NCBI GenBank assembly: GCA_039881145.1
Contig: JAYKKI010000009.1
Span: 14,372,501-14,436,500, forward strand
DNA length: 64,000 bases
Reading direction: 5' to 3'
Source: Druceiella hillmani
Lineage: Eukaryota; Arthropoda; Insecta; Lepidoptera; Hepialidae
How positions within the stretch are numbered: the first letter of the stretch is position 1; every line of letters starts with the position of its first letter. The notes under the pieces were generated by a model. That model ran no database searches. It was not told the origin of the DNA and was given only the letters and a program-made list of their open reading frames with translations. Positions 48,663-60,592 of this stretch are shown here, one piece after another. The position numbers and the translations under genes are program-made.

Positions 48663-51590
48663 AAGGTCATCAAGTATTTCTTCAATTTGTATTAGAGTTA
48701 ACATTAAAGTTGTGAACACGACAGTGTTTGAAGATGTGCTAGTAAAGTAAAAAGTTATTTAACTTCTTTTCCTTTTTCTGAAATTATTTATCAATTTTAA
48801 GCGATCAATGTATAATCAAGAAATTGCTAACTTCTCAATTAAATTTTGGTCGCTTTTCAGAATAATTTAAATATTTTTCAGTGTATTTTATTTTGCCTTT
48901 TTTTGTGTAAATGTCATAATATTTTATTGATATTTTAATTCTTTAGTGAGCAAAATGTAAAAAAAATATTTTATAAATCGAGAATTTAGCGCTCCACTTT
49001 ATTGACAATAGATATGTCAATTTTCTACCCTAATTACAGGCTGTTTGGACAGCAAAATACAATGTATCCTATATAGAAGAAGATGTCGTTTAGATTGGCC
49101 GGTTATTCTACTTTAATGAATTGATTTCTTATTTACTTAACTATATTCTATCCTAGATACTATTTTTTCTATGCAATTGAGATGTACCTGTAGTGAGATT
49201 TCAAGATAATGACATTAAAAGTCTGATAATGTTTTAAAACCAAGTTTGATACGTTACAGTAAATTATGGCGTTTCTTATTAGAATTTTTAGTGGTTTGTG
49301 TTGTAAACAGGAATTATTAAATTGTATATACACATTTATTAGCAATTGTGTTGCAGGTATAAAGAAGAATCGTTAGAGTTACTATAGAGAAAATGTATAA
49401 TTTAATATATAACCGAAATTAAAACTTTACCTTTTAAATTAAAACTTTAATTTTTTCTTCGAATTCGAGTTTCTTATCAGCGCCTATTTTATAAGCATTT
49501 TTATATAATAGAAATTGAATGGTACCAGTTTTAGTATTGCATAGCATTGCATAGCATTTTTTTAATGTTTATAATTGGTTAGCATTTTTTAAATGTTATT
49601 GTACAGTATTGCATAGCATTTTATTAATGTTTATAATTTTATTTATAATATTTTCATTAGTTCAATATTTATAATTGTTTCATAATTTTAATGTGTTAAT
49701 GGATTTTGTTATCTATTATGTCAATGCTTACATTTTATTACATTTATTATTAGTGATATATTGGAATGTTAGTGATCCTTTGATGAGATTAATAAAAAGC
49801 GAAATAAAATATACCGTATAATCTAACCAAACAACAGTTTATATTTTCTAAACGATTTTTTTTATTTTGGAAACAAATGCGTAACAATTTTTTGTTCACT
49901 TTTTACCAGAATTTTGCATATAATCTAATGAATATTTTAGTATTTTTCTTCTTTTGGGCGTCAGTATTTAAGTATTTTATTGATAAAATTAAAATATTTT
50001 ATAAATAAAATGTTAGAAAATCTTTTATGAATCGAGCGTTTGGACCTTTAATTTATGGATAATAACTATACTACTAATATTATTAACAAGGGATTATAGG
50101 TTATTTGAAACCTGTAAAAAATTTCAGTTAAAACTAGCTTTAGTTGAGAATAAATAAGAATATGTTTCTACAATTTTATTTTTTGCTTTCTCTGATTTAG
50201 ATTCTGCAGAGACTTTACTATTTTGAAGGTGTACAATTATATATTGGAATCTGCAGCATGACGACAGAACAATAAATCATAATGTTTATGCATTTTTTGC
50301 AGAACTTGTAATTAAAATGAAGTTTAGAGCATTCGTGTACATAGTTTCGTACCGTGTTTTATGTTTGTCTCTATTATTAAGAAACAAGTCAAATATCATT
50401 GCGTACTCAATTAGATTATGTTACTTATTCACAATTTCATAAACGTTATAAACTTTTTTATACTTTTCTAAAAGTGACAATATTTATGTTGATAAATTTT
50501 GCACAACAAGTTTATTCGTTTCCAATTATTTACATGACAATATTTTTAAATAATGCTAAAACAATTGAAATAAAATTGTGTTTAAATAGAAAACTTACAT
50601 TTATTTCTTTTTTGTAAATAAATATTTTGTATTATTTACAATAAAATACACGACTTGGACAGTTGTAAAACTGACTAAAATAGTACAATTTATTCAATTT
50701 TAAAAACAAAAATTTTAACTCGTATTTAAAATTATTTGAATGTAACATATTTAAAATTTATTATCTAATAATAATTCTTTCAATAATTTATGTTGGGTAG
50801 ATATAAACCTTTCTTAAATGTAAAGTAAATTACTTTAATTTTTGAAGATACGAACTTTTGATTTAAAATTACAAACGGTTTGTTTTAGAAAAAGGTCTTA
50901 GAAAGAGGTTTTAGAAAGATTCTCAAGATTGAGACATAATTTAAGGAAAATCTCAAGTTTCAACTCTTAACGTAAATATTCTTCTATATCCTTCTTTACT
51001 TTACCAATAAATTTTTTTTTTGGGAATTTCGTTGGAAGCCTGTCATAAATACATGTTAAATATAAATACATGTGTTCAACGTTATACATTACTTTAACTA
51101 ATCAGTGTCATCTTTTTTGTAAAACTGGCGGTAGTTAATTTTTTTGCACTGTTTATTGCGAATTTACCTTGGAGAATAGAAATAACGTTTACTAATAATA
51201 AAAGAAATATTATTATGCAATTGATAGTTGTCAATGATTCTGTGATTTTTTTTAAATGATTAGTTTGCGAGCGAGAAGTTATAAAATGTATATTTATATT
51301 AGATAATGGGAACGGTTCTAGTGCAAGTGTTAATATATTTAAGATAAATCTACAAATATTTTATTATGCAGCTCGATTATTAGTTTCTCTGTTAATTTCT
51401 AAAACAATAAGTTAATAACAATTCGATTATATGTAGAATACTTTTACCTAATTACTGCAAAAACGAGAGGAGAGTCGCTTTATATAATAACCGACATCCC
51501 ACGCGCAAATCCTCAGAGTTAGATAACGGACACCAATAATATAACGCTAAGTCGAAGTAGCAATTAAAAACGCACCTGTTTTTTATAATA
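48663..51590. other. AT-rich spacer, end of unit 5
   Basis: Positions 48663-48850 match 32720-32910. Positions 48975-50110 match 18118-19870. Positions 50200-50380 match 25835-26050. Positions 50750-51400 match 26990-27700. Two copies of a segment with TATTGCATAGCATTTT lie at 49534-49640. No gene is seen. Confidence 0.5.
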
Positions 51591-51591
51591 T

Positions 51592-51650
<59 letters not shown>

Positions 51651-51770
51651 TACAACGCCAACGCCTGGCATACTTGACTTTATCCAGAAATGTGCACTAT
51701 TCTTTATAATGAAGTACCTGAAATAAATATTTACTCTTGATGTGATTAGCTTTACATTTCTGTTATTTAT
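51460..51770 (+). repeat. Partial sixth unit at the right end of the array
   Basis: Positions 51470-51580 align with the segment before module A in unit 3 (29690-29810). After a (TA)n, 51680-51765 aligns with 31340-31430. The A module between them is gone, as in unit 2. There is no M copy in this partial unit. Confidence 0.55.
51597..51645. repeat. (TA)n microsatellite in the partial unit
   Basis: It sits where module A should be, the same arrangement as at 14467-14537. Confidence 0.95.
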
Positions 51771-51909
51771 ATTGCTTACCCTGTGGATGAGTGCTTATTA
51801 TGTGCTAGCGACCAAGCCTCAAGTTTTGACGATAGAAGTACTTTTAACTAGGGTAATTTTGCAAGTCACCAACTTCAAATATGGATTTCTAGAAAAAAAA
51901 GAATGAAGG

Positions 51910-52130
51910 TTTGCGTCAAATTTAATGATACCAGTGTACTCCCTGGAGTTATTAAATTTGACAGAAACTTTCATTATCTTCTCTAAGTTATACGTCAAAT
52001 TTAATACCACTCGTGAACTCCTTGGTGTCATTAAACTTGACGGAAGCATTCGTTCTCTTCTCGAAGATTTCCGTCAAATTTAATGCCACTAATGGACTCC
52101 TTGGTGTCATCAAACTTGATGCTAATGCAT
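51910..52130 (-). repeat. ~79-bp tandem repeat with internal inverted repeats, about three copies
   Basis: On the plus strand each copy reads GTCAAATTTAAT then ACTCC.TGG.GT then ATTAAACTTGAC. The ends of each copy are therefore near-perfect inverted repeats of about 12 bp around a 25-nt middle. On the minus strand copies can be read as KFNDTKEFTSGIKFD-like peptides, but the 79-bp period shifts the frame each time, so they do not form one coding repeat. It lies just outside the array. Confidence 0.8.
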
Positions 52131-52391
52131 GAGGTCCGAGATCTTTCGAAAGGATTATATTTTATTTTACCACGATATCCAGAATCCGCCAAAAATGTTA
52201 TATTTAAATTTGATTATAATAGAAAATGCTTACTGTGGATCTATGAATTTGAATACCTAGTCACATTCCATAAAAGGAGAGGAATAGCTCGAACAAAAGA
52301 GCCAAAAATGATGACACCAAAGAAAAGGTTATTGAAAAATGATTGTAACGGGAAATTAAATTTCACGAGTTTTATTTACTTGACGATTTAA
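52083..52391 (+). CDS. Uncertain 102-codon ORF
   Basis: It begins in the last 79-bp repeat and runs through GLYFILPRYPESAKN and FEYLVTFHKRRGIARTKEPK. The composition is better than chance AT sequence, but there is no promoter or splice evidence. The minus strand is also open over part of it (ITFLADSGYRGKIKYNPFE). I do not recognise either reading. Confidence 0.15.
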   Translation: MPLMDSLVSSNLMLMHEVRDLSKGLYFILPRYPESAKNVIFKFDYNRKCLLWIYEFEYLVTFHKRRGIARTKEPKMMTPKKRLLKNDCNGKLNFTSFIYLTI

Positions 52392-52399
52392 AAAACACT

Positions 52400-53050
52400 A
52401 TGAATTATAAATATATTTGACAAAATGATATATTATATTTTATAGCACGAAAATATCCCATATGCTAATGTGAACTTTAAAACTGCAATATTTAAATTGG
52501 AACTGTTATTTTACATTATTATGCTTGTTATTCTTTAATAATAATAAGAAAAATAATAATATATTACATAAAAATAAATATGATTAAATATAACATAGGC
52601 GTAAAATGACAGACATTAATATGACCGCAAGAAACAGTGCTGCCAATTAGGTATTGAATGTCAAAATAGAAATACTCATCAAGATTTCAAAAAGAAGATG
52701 ATGTAAAGAATCGTAGCCATAGTGATTTATACAAAATTGTACAAAGAGAAAAAAGTTGGAGAAGAATGGGTTCGCTGATTATTACGCTATTGAATATTTT
52801 GAAATAGAAAAAAAATATATTTGAAAGAGCCACAAAAATTAAACCTAGGTACCTATATAGAATAAGTAATTTAAACCTTTTGAATATAAACGGTATCAAT
52901 ATAGAATGATAAAGCCGTATCGTAATTATTATCGAACGGTAAATACACGATTATTATTTTTTCAAACAACGCTGTTTAATTATCTTTCATCAACGGACTT
53001 TTCAAGAAGCACTTTTTCCTTTTATTACGTCACTTTGCTGAAAATATAAA
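52400..53050. other. AT-rich sequence, nothing recognised
   Basis: Unique AT-rich sequence with TAA-rich runs at 52535-52590. No gene or repeat is seen. Confidence 0.4.
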
Positions 53051-53114
53051 ATTTCATTGTGGTGTGTTTCATTGCATAGCACAACTATATGCAGCTGTCT
53101 AGTATTGTTAGAAT

Positions 53115-53340
53115 GAGCGCATTCAGCCACACTGTACGGAAGCAATAACCAACACGGCTGTTACCGAACGTGCTTAAAAGCTGCACGAGCATTGAGAGAA
53201 CGGAAAGCAAAATTAAACGAACCCAACGAAGAAGTGAGTTCAAGTAGGGTGAAATTACATTACATTGGTAGTTATTTTCATTTAAATGTTCATTTATACT
53301 TAACTCGCTGCAATTGCGCAATTTTCTACAACACATTTTA
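53115..53340 (+). CDS. Possible exon, unknown product
   Basis: An open stretch without ATG, opening after a TGA at about 53112 and ending TAG near 53340. It includes a basic helical run, KAARALRERKAKLNEPNEE, followed at once by GTGAGT, a donor-like sequence. GC content is above the local background. The minus strand is also open (53085-53465), so the strand is uncertain. No family is recognised. Confidence 0.2.
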
Positions 53341-53474
53341 GTTGTGACTACCTGGAAGTTTGAATAAAGTTGTATTTGTGTGGTTACCGAAGTATCTGTG
53401 GGAGTAAGGTCGTTGTTTTTACAATTAGAGCATAGTCGAAATCTACATCTATTGTAACATTGCATTGTGTCTTT

Positions 53475-54940
53475 ACATTACACGGCAACTTTAATTATAG
53501 AAACATATATGCCAGTGGATTGATTACTATTGCTATAAAAGAAAAAAAATTATACATGGTTATTAATTCGCAAATTTATGTTTTTTTTATTTAATCTTCC
53601 AAATGTTAAGCGTGCAATATAACAAAGTGCAGATTAGATTTTGGGTTTTATAGAATTTGTACTAAGCAGATTTTGCAATTTAACTGTACAACATACCTGC
53701 TTAAGCGATAAAATAGCCTAAAGGTTGCAATATATAATGGTGACTCCGTTGTGATATGATATAAATTTATAATATTATATAAGTTTTCATTACGTTTGTT
53801 CAAAATAAATACTTTCGTTTATTCAAATAACCTTTAACTAAATTATGATTAATCATGTCAAGAAAAATATTTTAAACAATTATTGAATGAAGAATAATTC
53901 ACCGCTTGACAGCAATATATCGTTACCATTTAGTTTCCATAATTTGGAACCTGCCCCCGGTTTAGCAGTTTCCATTACCATTAAAATTATAAGGAATATT
54001 TAAAAAAAATTTAGAATACTTGAACAAATGGATAATTATTTCTTCACTTACTTTATCCGTCCAGTGCTTTTTAATATAACAATTCGTATGTTTTGTAAAA
54101 CGACTACTTACTATGAAAAATTGAAAACAGTTTAAAGGTAATAACAAAACAAAAATAGGTTTCAAACATATTAAAAATAGATTAATACTCTGTGAGAAGG
54201 CATTAAATATAATTAAAAATGAAAATGCATGAAAAATAATAATGGAAGGAAAATTCGAATGTTTCTATTGACTTAAGAGAGAGCAAAGTTTTTTCTGAGA
54301 TAAAGTTCAAAGTCACGAGAACGTAAGACAGACAATATATATTTAAGCTAGTATGGGCTAAAATAATATTTCAGTTTACGTCAAAAACGTAGAAAATAAG
54401 GTTGCTTCGGTTAATTTCGTTATTAATTAAATACAGTGCTTTCTCTATATTTATTCAATTTTTCTATTATTTATTTTACATGTCGTTTCTTTTTCTTTGA
54501 AATGAAGTTGTCATTAACATTTATTTAAATTTAAATAAATCCACTCTAACAAGACGCATTCTAAAAAAAAGGTTCTAAACCTAGGAAAAAAGTTGATAAA
54601 GCATAGTCTAAAGATATTAGATTTGAGATTTCATATATACGTATATATGCAATATTGATTTTATATACAACATTGATCTATGCAAATACTTTAGGTAATC
54701 ATTGAAAGGTAAGGTATGTACAATATGCACATACCATATACTTTAACGATTTAGATCATTTATTTAAATGCATGGTATGAGTTATAAGTTGCTGCAGGGA
54801 GAGGTGACATCTCGAAGAAAGTCGAAGTTTAGATTTTAATATGAAAATATATTACTCATTTTAATTAAAATTACAATTACAAATATAACTTAATTCTAAT
54901 AGTTGTAGCTATGAAATAATGCTTTAATGCTGTCTTATTG
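53475..54940. other. AT-rich unique sequence
   Basis: No supported gene is seen between the possible exon and the promoter at 54944. A polypurine-free, TAA-rich composition dominates. Confidence 0.4.
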
Positions 54941-54943
54941 TGG

Positions 54944-54975
54944 TATATAAAGCATCTACCGTTTGGTGTCACGTC
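54944..54975 (+). promoter_or_regulatory. Core promoter: TATA box plus initiator
   Basis: TATATAAA at 54944-54951 and TCACG with A at 54971 give a spacing of about 27 nt, right for a TATA/Inr promoter. The downstream sequence turns GC-richer (GTCCTCCTCCGATTTGCTGT), and a consensus donor follows at 55024. Confidence 0.5.
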
Positions 54976-55492
54976 CTCCTCCGATTTGCTGTGTTAGCTT
55001 ATCTGTGAGAATAATCACCGACGGTAAGTGATGTACGATTAGCAGTGTGGTCGATTGTCGTCTTTAAATATAAATTGTACCGCGTGTTCGGTTTTACGTT
55101 AATACATTTAATATATCGTGAATTATGTTAATTTATTTGTTTTTACAGTCTCTTGCTGCGTAGATATTTTGCTGAGTTGGCTTACTCATTTAATTGTCCC
55201 TGGGTGTTTTACTATCAGCATTTCAGGAAACTGTTGGCGTTAAGCATAGCTCCCACCATGAGATATACTAACTGACGCATGCTAATATTGATATTAAAAT
55301 ACAACAAGGTATAGGCAATTTCTAAGGTGAGGCTATTCTTAAATATGTTGGTGAACAATTTGTTATTCGATGACCACATATCATTGATTCAAAGTTAAAA
55401 TATACAATGCGTTGTTAACCTTTCCGATCGAGCGCTTACTTTCCGTGTAATATTTTCAACCATTAAGTGGAGAAGATCACTGAATATTAAAA

Positions 55493-55738
55493 ATGTTATC
55501 TATATCCCCCCCCCATAAAACCAGTAAATCCGTAATTCCACTGAAATATTGGGAAAATATAAAAGCAAGGAAAGCTGCATCTAGGAAAAACAAAGTCGTT
55601 GAGCACAGTGTGGTGGATAAACATAAAACTCCTTCCAACAAAAACGTAAATAAAACTTACAAATTCTCTGGAATACGGCGATCGCTGAGATATGACTCGC
55701 CGCGCAAAAGTCGGTGGGGAAAATATACAAATACTTGA
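55493..55738 (+). CDS. Small basic protein, 81 aa, unknown
   Basis: It starts at ATG 55493 after an in-frame TGA at 55481. The product is strongly basic and Ser/Pro-containing, for example VIPLKYWENIKARKAASRKN and RRSLRYDSPRKSRWGKYTNT. There are no Cys, no signal peptide and no membrane segment. SP..K/R motifs would suit a nuclear or DNA-associated protein, but that is inference only. The GC content of the ORF is visibly above the flanks. The minus strand is also open here (55496-55786), but the promoter, splice sites and AATAAA all favour plus. Confidence 0.4.
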   Translation: MLSISPPHKTSKSVIPLKYWENIKARKAASRKNKVVEHSVVDKHKTPSNKNVNKTYKFSGIRRSLRYDSPRKSRWGKYTNT

Positions 55739-55834
55739 AGTGAAACTTTTGCTGCAATTCACTGCAACTTTGCATAGTTTTTTCAACTATATTTATGAAA
55801 TTTTAAATATTTTGCGATGCGATGTGGGAGATTG

Positions 55835-55840
55835 AATAAA
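55835..55840 (+). terminator. Polyadenylation signal AATAAA
   Basis: AATAAA about 97 bp after the stop codon of the 81-codon ORF. Confidence 0.4.
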
Positions 55841-55864
55841 CCAGTTCAATTTCGAGTTCAATTT

Positions 55865-57880
55865 TATGTTATGGAGAGAATTTACGTCAAAAAAATATAT
55901 TCATTCGTTAGAAATATGTTATCATATCGAATACTTTAACAATTTAGTAAGAAAAAAGGGAACATCGATTTTAGAATTGCTAGGTTAACATAGATGCACT
56001 TGGTCTTGTACTTCGCTACGGCAATGCCTTAATTTACTGATCCACCTATTTATGCTGCCAAATTATAAAATAAATTAGATCCTGGTATCCAAAACGTGAC
56101 CTCAATTCACCCAACCAATAGTTGTTTGAAAAAGAAATGATTTTTGTAAATCCCTTTCATGACATCATTCGTAATTCTTGAGTTTTCCTCCTAAATCCTG
56201 TCCTTAACCTTTATTTATGCCGATATATTTTTATTAATTACTTGTTATCGATTACTTTCTTGAGAGTTTGCTATTTTATTTATTATTGTTTCAACTGACT
56301 TTTTTGTAACTGTATACGCAATCTATTAATGTCCTCCACGATACAACATATTTTTAGTTTAGTTCTTTTGTTTACTGGAAGTGATTACTCCTGTAGCAAT
56401 AATTCAACCTTACATATTAAATAAAAATAAATAAAAAAGTATACAAATAATACGAAATAGGTATTAAATGATATAAGAGTATCGCTTTTACATAATTCTA
56501 CTTAAATGAAAGGTAAATATGGTGAAAAGTCTGTTTTTCTTGTATTTAAACAAATTTGCTTTAAAAAGTTTCATTAATGAAAGGTCTAAATAGGTGAAGT
56601 AAAACATTTTTGTATTGATAGATGTAATAGGCTATAAAAATGTAATTTATAATATTTCATTGATGTGTCAGTATACTAACACCATCTGTAGTTCAATTTG
56701 CGCAAGTTTTCCTGTAACTCCATTTGTAATATTTCAAAAGATTAATTATTTGAATTATTATTCGGAAGTTGTTTTATTTCTGTATATATAAAACAAATAC
56801 TGTCATGATTACTTGAAAGATAGAGTGAGTAAAGTTTGTATAACATGATATTAATTAATATTTTTATTTTAAAATAACATTTACAACTTATAAATAAATA
56901 TTTCACAACAAAGGAGTTGTGAAATATTTAAAACACTTTAAACACACGGCTTTCGTGCATATTTTGCAATTTTTTAACTTATGAAGTATCGCTTTCTCAC
57001 TTTCAAATAATGTAAAGTTTTAAAAAATTTAATTTGCGACCGAAATAAAATATTTAAAATTTAAGATACAGACCCAATCTTTGATGAAATATTCCCCACA
57101 ATCTGTTTCAGTCGCGGCAATTGTCCAGCCTACAAATAATTTCCAGGACTCCTTTGCAAAAAAAAATTTAACGTTTTTGTTATAAAAAAAATCAAGCAAA
57201 TACATCGTGTTTTTAAATGTAGTGAGTATTTTGTATCAATGTCATGATATGATTATAATTTTGTCTACTGGAATGCACCAACAAAAAATTAAAAGTTGTA
57301 CTAACTTTTCAAATGTATTAACTTTTTATTATATTTTCCTAAATTTTTCATAACTTTTGAAGACCAGGTTTGATGAGAATGGGCATGTAACCCAAAAGGC
57401 GAAGCGGGCAGGGCAAAACAATTACGGGTCCTATATTGTTTTTATGACTATTTCCAGTTATATTTATGAAAATTAAATTATCAACCAAAAATAAAAACAT
57501 ACGGTTTTTTATTACTACCTATTTTTACATTAAGACGGAATCTCTCAGAAGAATAGTCGGAATCTCTCTAATTAAGAAAAAAATTTAAAGATTAACTGCT
57601 GATGTTGCTGAAAAATGAGAGTTACCATAAATGTTGTAAGTATTTCAAAAGAATGAGACGTTTTTTTTTATTGTCAAGAACAGGATTTCTGGATATTGTT
57701 TTCCAGTAAGTCGAAAAAACAGTATCCGCCATCTATTCAAAACAATGCTGTCGAAACAGATAAGTGCCGAACATTTCGTTTATCGAACTTAGTGTTTTGT
57801 ATATCATCCTAACTTAGCCTGATAAAAAAAACTAGCGCCAACGAACGTTGTCCAGAATAGAGAATTTAATAAACCTCTAG
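55865..57880. other. AT-rich unique sequence with one hairpin
   Basis: A perfect 15-bp hairpin (TAAATATTTCACAAC, loop AAAGGA) lies at 56895-56930. No supported gene is seen. Confidence 0.5.
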
Positions 57881-57887
57881 TTTACAG

Positions 57888-58202
57888 ATGTTTTTCAATC
57901 TACTAAATGCAGATATCGAAAAGCATCACATCGATTCTACTCGTTCACACAACATAAGCAAAACGGGAAACCAGATATCATCCAGCAAGTCACAGCGAAT
58001 CCCTCTTTTCAGTGTGTTTTTGGCAGAAATAAAGTTTTTAGTTCCTTGCTTGTGTATTATTTTGTTGTTCTTTCTAATCTGTGCCCTTTTTCATGATAGT
58101 CTCAAAACTCTCTTTACCCTGAGTATGCCTCTTTTCCCCCAAACGATGTACCCATTTCAGGTCAGCCCCTCGGCCATGCAAACTTTCGTAAGATATCCAT
58201 AA
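57888..58202 (+). CDS. Possible exon with one membrane segment, unknown
   Basis: The ATG directly follows an acceptor-like CTCTAGTTTACAG. The ORF has a polar start (HHIDSTRSHNISKTG) and a strong hydrophobic run, FLVPCLCIILLFFLICALF, at about residues 50-68, enough for one membrane helix. A second acceptor-like sequence, CCCATTTCAG, lies inside at about 58160. No promoter or poly(A) signal is evident. I do not recognise it, and chance is a real alternative. Confidence 0.2.
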   Translation: MFFNLLNADIEKHHIDSTRSHNISKTGNQISSSKSQRIPLFSVFLAEIKFLVPCLCIILLFFLICALFHDSLKTLFTLSMPLFPQTMYPFQVSPSAMQTFVRYP

Positions 58203-58204
58203 TT

Positions 58205-59337
58205 TGCTTTGAGTTTTGCATTTTGAAAACTTATGGAAAATTTGCAGGCGCATATTAAACTACAATGTATGTAGCTTCTGATAGAAAAGGTAGTGAAAAT
58301 ATAATGTTCATCACCAATTTTTTTTAACCTTTCTTTAGGATAAGCGCTTTTAGTTCGCTTTCCCCGTATAAATTATTGTTAACAAGGGAGGGCATGTTAT
58401 GTATAGTAAAGTTAGGTTTAAATTTTACTAAAAAATATCGCAAGCGACTAGCAAGAATAAACTGATCATTTCTATTGAAACTTTGTGATATATTTTAAAT
58501 TGAATAGATCTTTTAATTGGCTTCCGAATTTTGGGAGGTAATTCAACAACCTTCATTCAAAAAGCTCTTGGAGATATCAGACAAGATCACTTTATTCAGT
58601 TAGCAAAGAAAAATATATTGTTATTCGAAATCATAACTTATCAATGAAATTGAACATTTTCCGTCAGACTTCGTCCTTAACAAGGATACGTATTTCGGCG
58701 GATTGAAGAGTCAATCTGTTATCCGAGCAGGAATGGATCAATGGGTTTTTTCAGCTTCTGATATAATACGACTATAGCCAGTCTAAGTGTAACTGTCAAG
58801 AATGGGCGATTTTAATTTTAGGTGAAAAAACGTATTTGTTATATCATAACAGTACGGATATTTTCCTTAAACGGTAATTATATTTGTTTTTTCAGAATTA
58901 TATCATATTCACACATCTATTGTATGATATGTTGTTTTTTAAATTTATTTATTTGTTAATTTCATATAGATTTCAATGTATACGGCCATAAATTAGAAGA
59001 TCTTATTTTTGTACGAGCAATCTTTTCATATCAACTGAAATAATAATCTGAAAACTAAATATTGCTGCAAGATATTGTCTGTAAAGTAGTAAATGTAAAA
59101 AATTCTTAAAACATATTTAAAATAAAATAGACTTTATATTTTACTGTAGATATGGTAAAGATATATAAGAAAGCAGAAAAAGAGATAAATTAGACATAAA
59201 GAAGCGAGATATTACTTTAGTGAATTGTGAGAACGTAAATTCACGATGCATTTTGAATGTTAGAATTGATTGAGTTTGTCTCCAGAATTTGAGAGCACAC
59301 ACAGAGAAGGAATACCCGGAGAAGCGATATTACACAC
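58205..59337. other. AT-rich unique sequence
   Basis: A GC-richer patch at 58670-58810 (CGTATTTCGGCGGATTGAAG) gives no convincing ORF. Nothing else is recognised. Confidence 0.4.
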
Positions 59338-59742
59338 GGTGACTTTTTATCGTTTTACACCTAGAACTAAAGTTGTCTATCATGTATAGTGACCATTCGC
59401 ACTGTTAAAATTATTTTCTAAAACAATGCATGATGTTACTTTTTTTCCATAGTCTTACATTATGTTTAACACAAATACTAACCGTTCGCAATGTTGAAAT
59501 AATTATCAGTCGCAATCCACGATGACGAAATTTGATACGCAAAGTCTAAAATTCGAAAGAAAAAAATAATCTACCTGCATAAATATAGTTTAACGCGTGT
59601 AATCTAGAACGTTTCGATACGATCCCGCTTAGGGACTCAAACATAAGCTGCACCATTCAGCGTAAGGCGACACAGTCGCGTGACCCTGACCTCGCCCATT
59701 ACCTTTCCGTGTTAGCGATTAAAACAATATTTAATTAGTTGA

Positions 59743-60030
59743 TTCACTGGCACACTGCCATACGTGAGTACCTTAATGGTGTATTTGGCTATCGTTGGTT
59801 GGGATCCTGCCATGATCTGCTGGCAGCTCCGACCTGATACTTTTAGACCTTTATTTGTGGTCGAAGATAAATCGATTAGTGAAGACGAGTTAATACACAA
59901 AATTTTGGCTGCGTTCGACATATTGGAAAGTGGCAGGATGATTCTAATACGTATGAAAAAAAAACATTCAGACACGTCAATCACGTCTCTGAATGTTTTC
60001 TTCCGCACGTTTGTGCATGGAGCAGAATGA
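59743..60030 (+). CDS. ORF inside the TIR element, unknown
   Basis: The frame is open from 59743 after a TGA; the first ATG is at 59776. The reading includes VYLAIVGWDPAMICWQLRPD, FRPLFVVEDKSISEDELIHK and ILAAFDILESGRMILIRMKK, with a balanced charge pattern typical of real proteins. The minus strand is open over the same span (59712-60008). It could be a transposase fragment or captured host exon. The 3' part contains the hairpin at 59961-59999. I do not recognise a domain. Confidence 0.35.
   Translation, partial: FTGTLPYVSTLMVYLAIVGWDPAMICWQLRPDTFRPLFVVEDKSISEDELIHKILAAFDILESGRMILIRMKKKHSDTSITSLNVFFRTFVHGAE
59961..59999. repeat. 17-bp hairpin, 16 of 17 paired
   Basis: AAAACATTCAGACACGT, loop CAATC, ACGTCTCTGAATGTTTT, with one mismatch. 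Confidence 0.9.
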
Positions 60031-60592
60031 CAGCATTTTGACCTGTTAAAATATTGGCAGATTAGTTGTACCTTTTTGTATATACGTCGTTAAACCGTTG
60101 TAAATACATAATTTGTTGTAAATAAGTTAATTCAAGTTTTTGAAAACGTCTGAATTACTTTGTGCTAATTTAATTATTAATTGCTCATTTCTCTGAAAAT
60201 AAAACAAATAAGAAATGACGACATTTTCAGGAAAAAGTCCGAAACTATTTATTATTATGATAAAAACTATTTAATTGCATTTTAATTGAAAAAAAACTTA
60301 ACTTTAGAATCCTATAAACTTTATGCGATTTTACAATTAATAAATCAAATCTAACGCACCGGTCGCCCGCGCTCGTATCGATGGATTGCGCTGCCGACCC
60401 TCCTCCACTGAGCGCCTCAATAAGTGCATGAACATTAAATCGAATGTACAGAGTGTTTATTTGTTTATTGACCGAATATTTTTTTTTAAATGAAATTTAA
60501 TTAGTTTTTTCATAACTTTAACACTACGAGTGGGTAGTATTCATGACAGACGTCAACTTTAGTTCTAGGTGTAAAACGAATAAGAAGTCACC

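Larger units (their letters stand above)
54971..55860 (+). other. Candidate small gene: two exons, 125-bp intron, poly(A) signal
   Basis: Predicted exon 1 is 54971-55023 (noncoding), ending ACG before GTAAGT. The intron is 55024-55148, ending TTTGTTTTTACAG. Exon 2 runs from 55149 through the 81-codon ORF to AATAAA at 55835-55840. The 5' part of exon 2 has a short upstream ORF (CACCATGAGATATACTAACTGA region at about 55256) that could damp translation. Every element is in the right order and strand, which is why I rate this above other ORFs in the window. Confidence 0.45.
59338..60592. mobile_element. DNA transposon with TIRs of about 80 bp
   Basis: The left end GGTGACTTTTTATCGTTTTA and CACCTAGAACTAAAGTTG (59338-59376) is matched in reverse complement at 60554-60592 (GGTGACTTCTTATTCGTTTT, CACCTAGAACTAAAGTTG). 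Weaker pairing continues inward to about 59420 and 60510 (TATCATG/TGTCATG, ACTGTTAAAATTAT/AGTGTTAAAGTTAT). Element length is about 1255 bp. No target-site duplication is obvious. Long TIRs suggest a Mutator-like or similar cut-and-paste family, but the family is not proven. A subterminal motif, ACC.TTCGCA.TGTT, occurs at about 59393 and 59479. Confidence 0.75.

Noticed and set aside
53085..53465. 126-codon minus-strand ORF
   Set aside because: No motif, splice or promoter support; the plus strand is equally open and its exon-like stretch ends at a donor-like GTGAGT.
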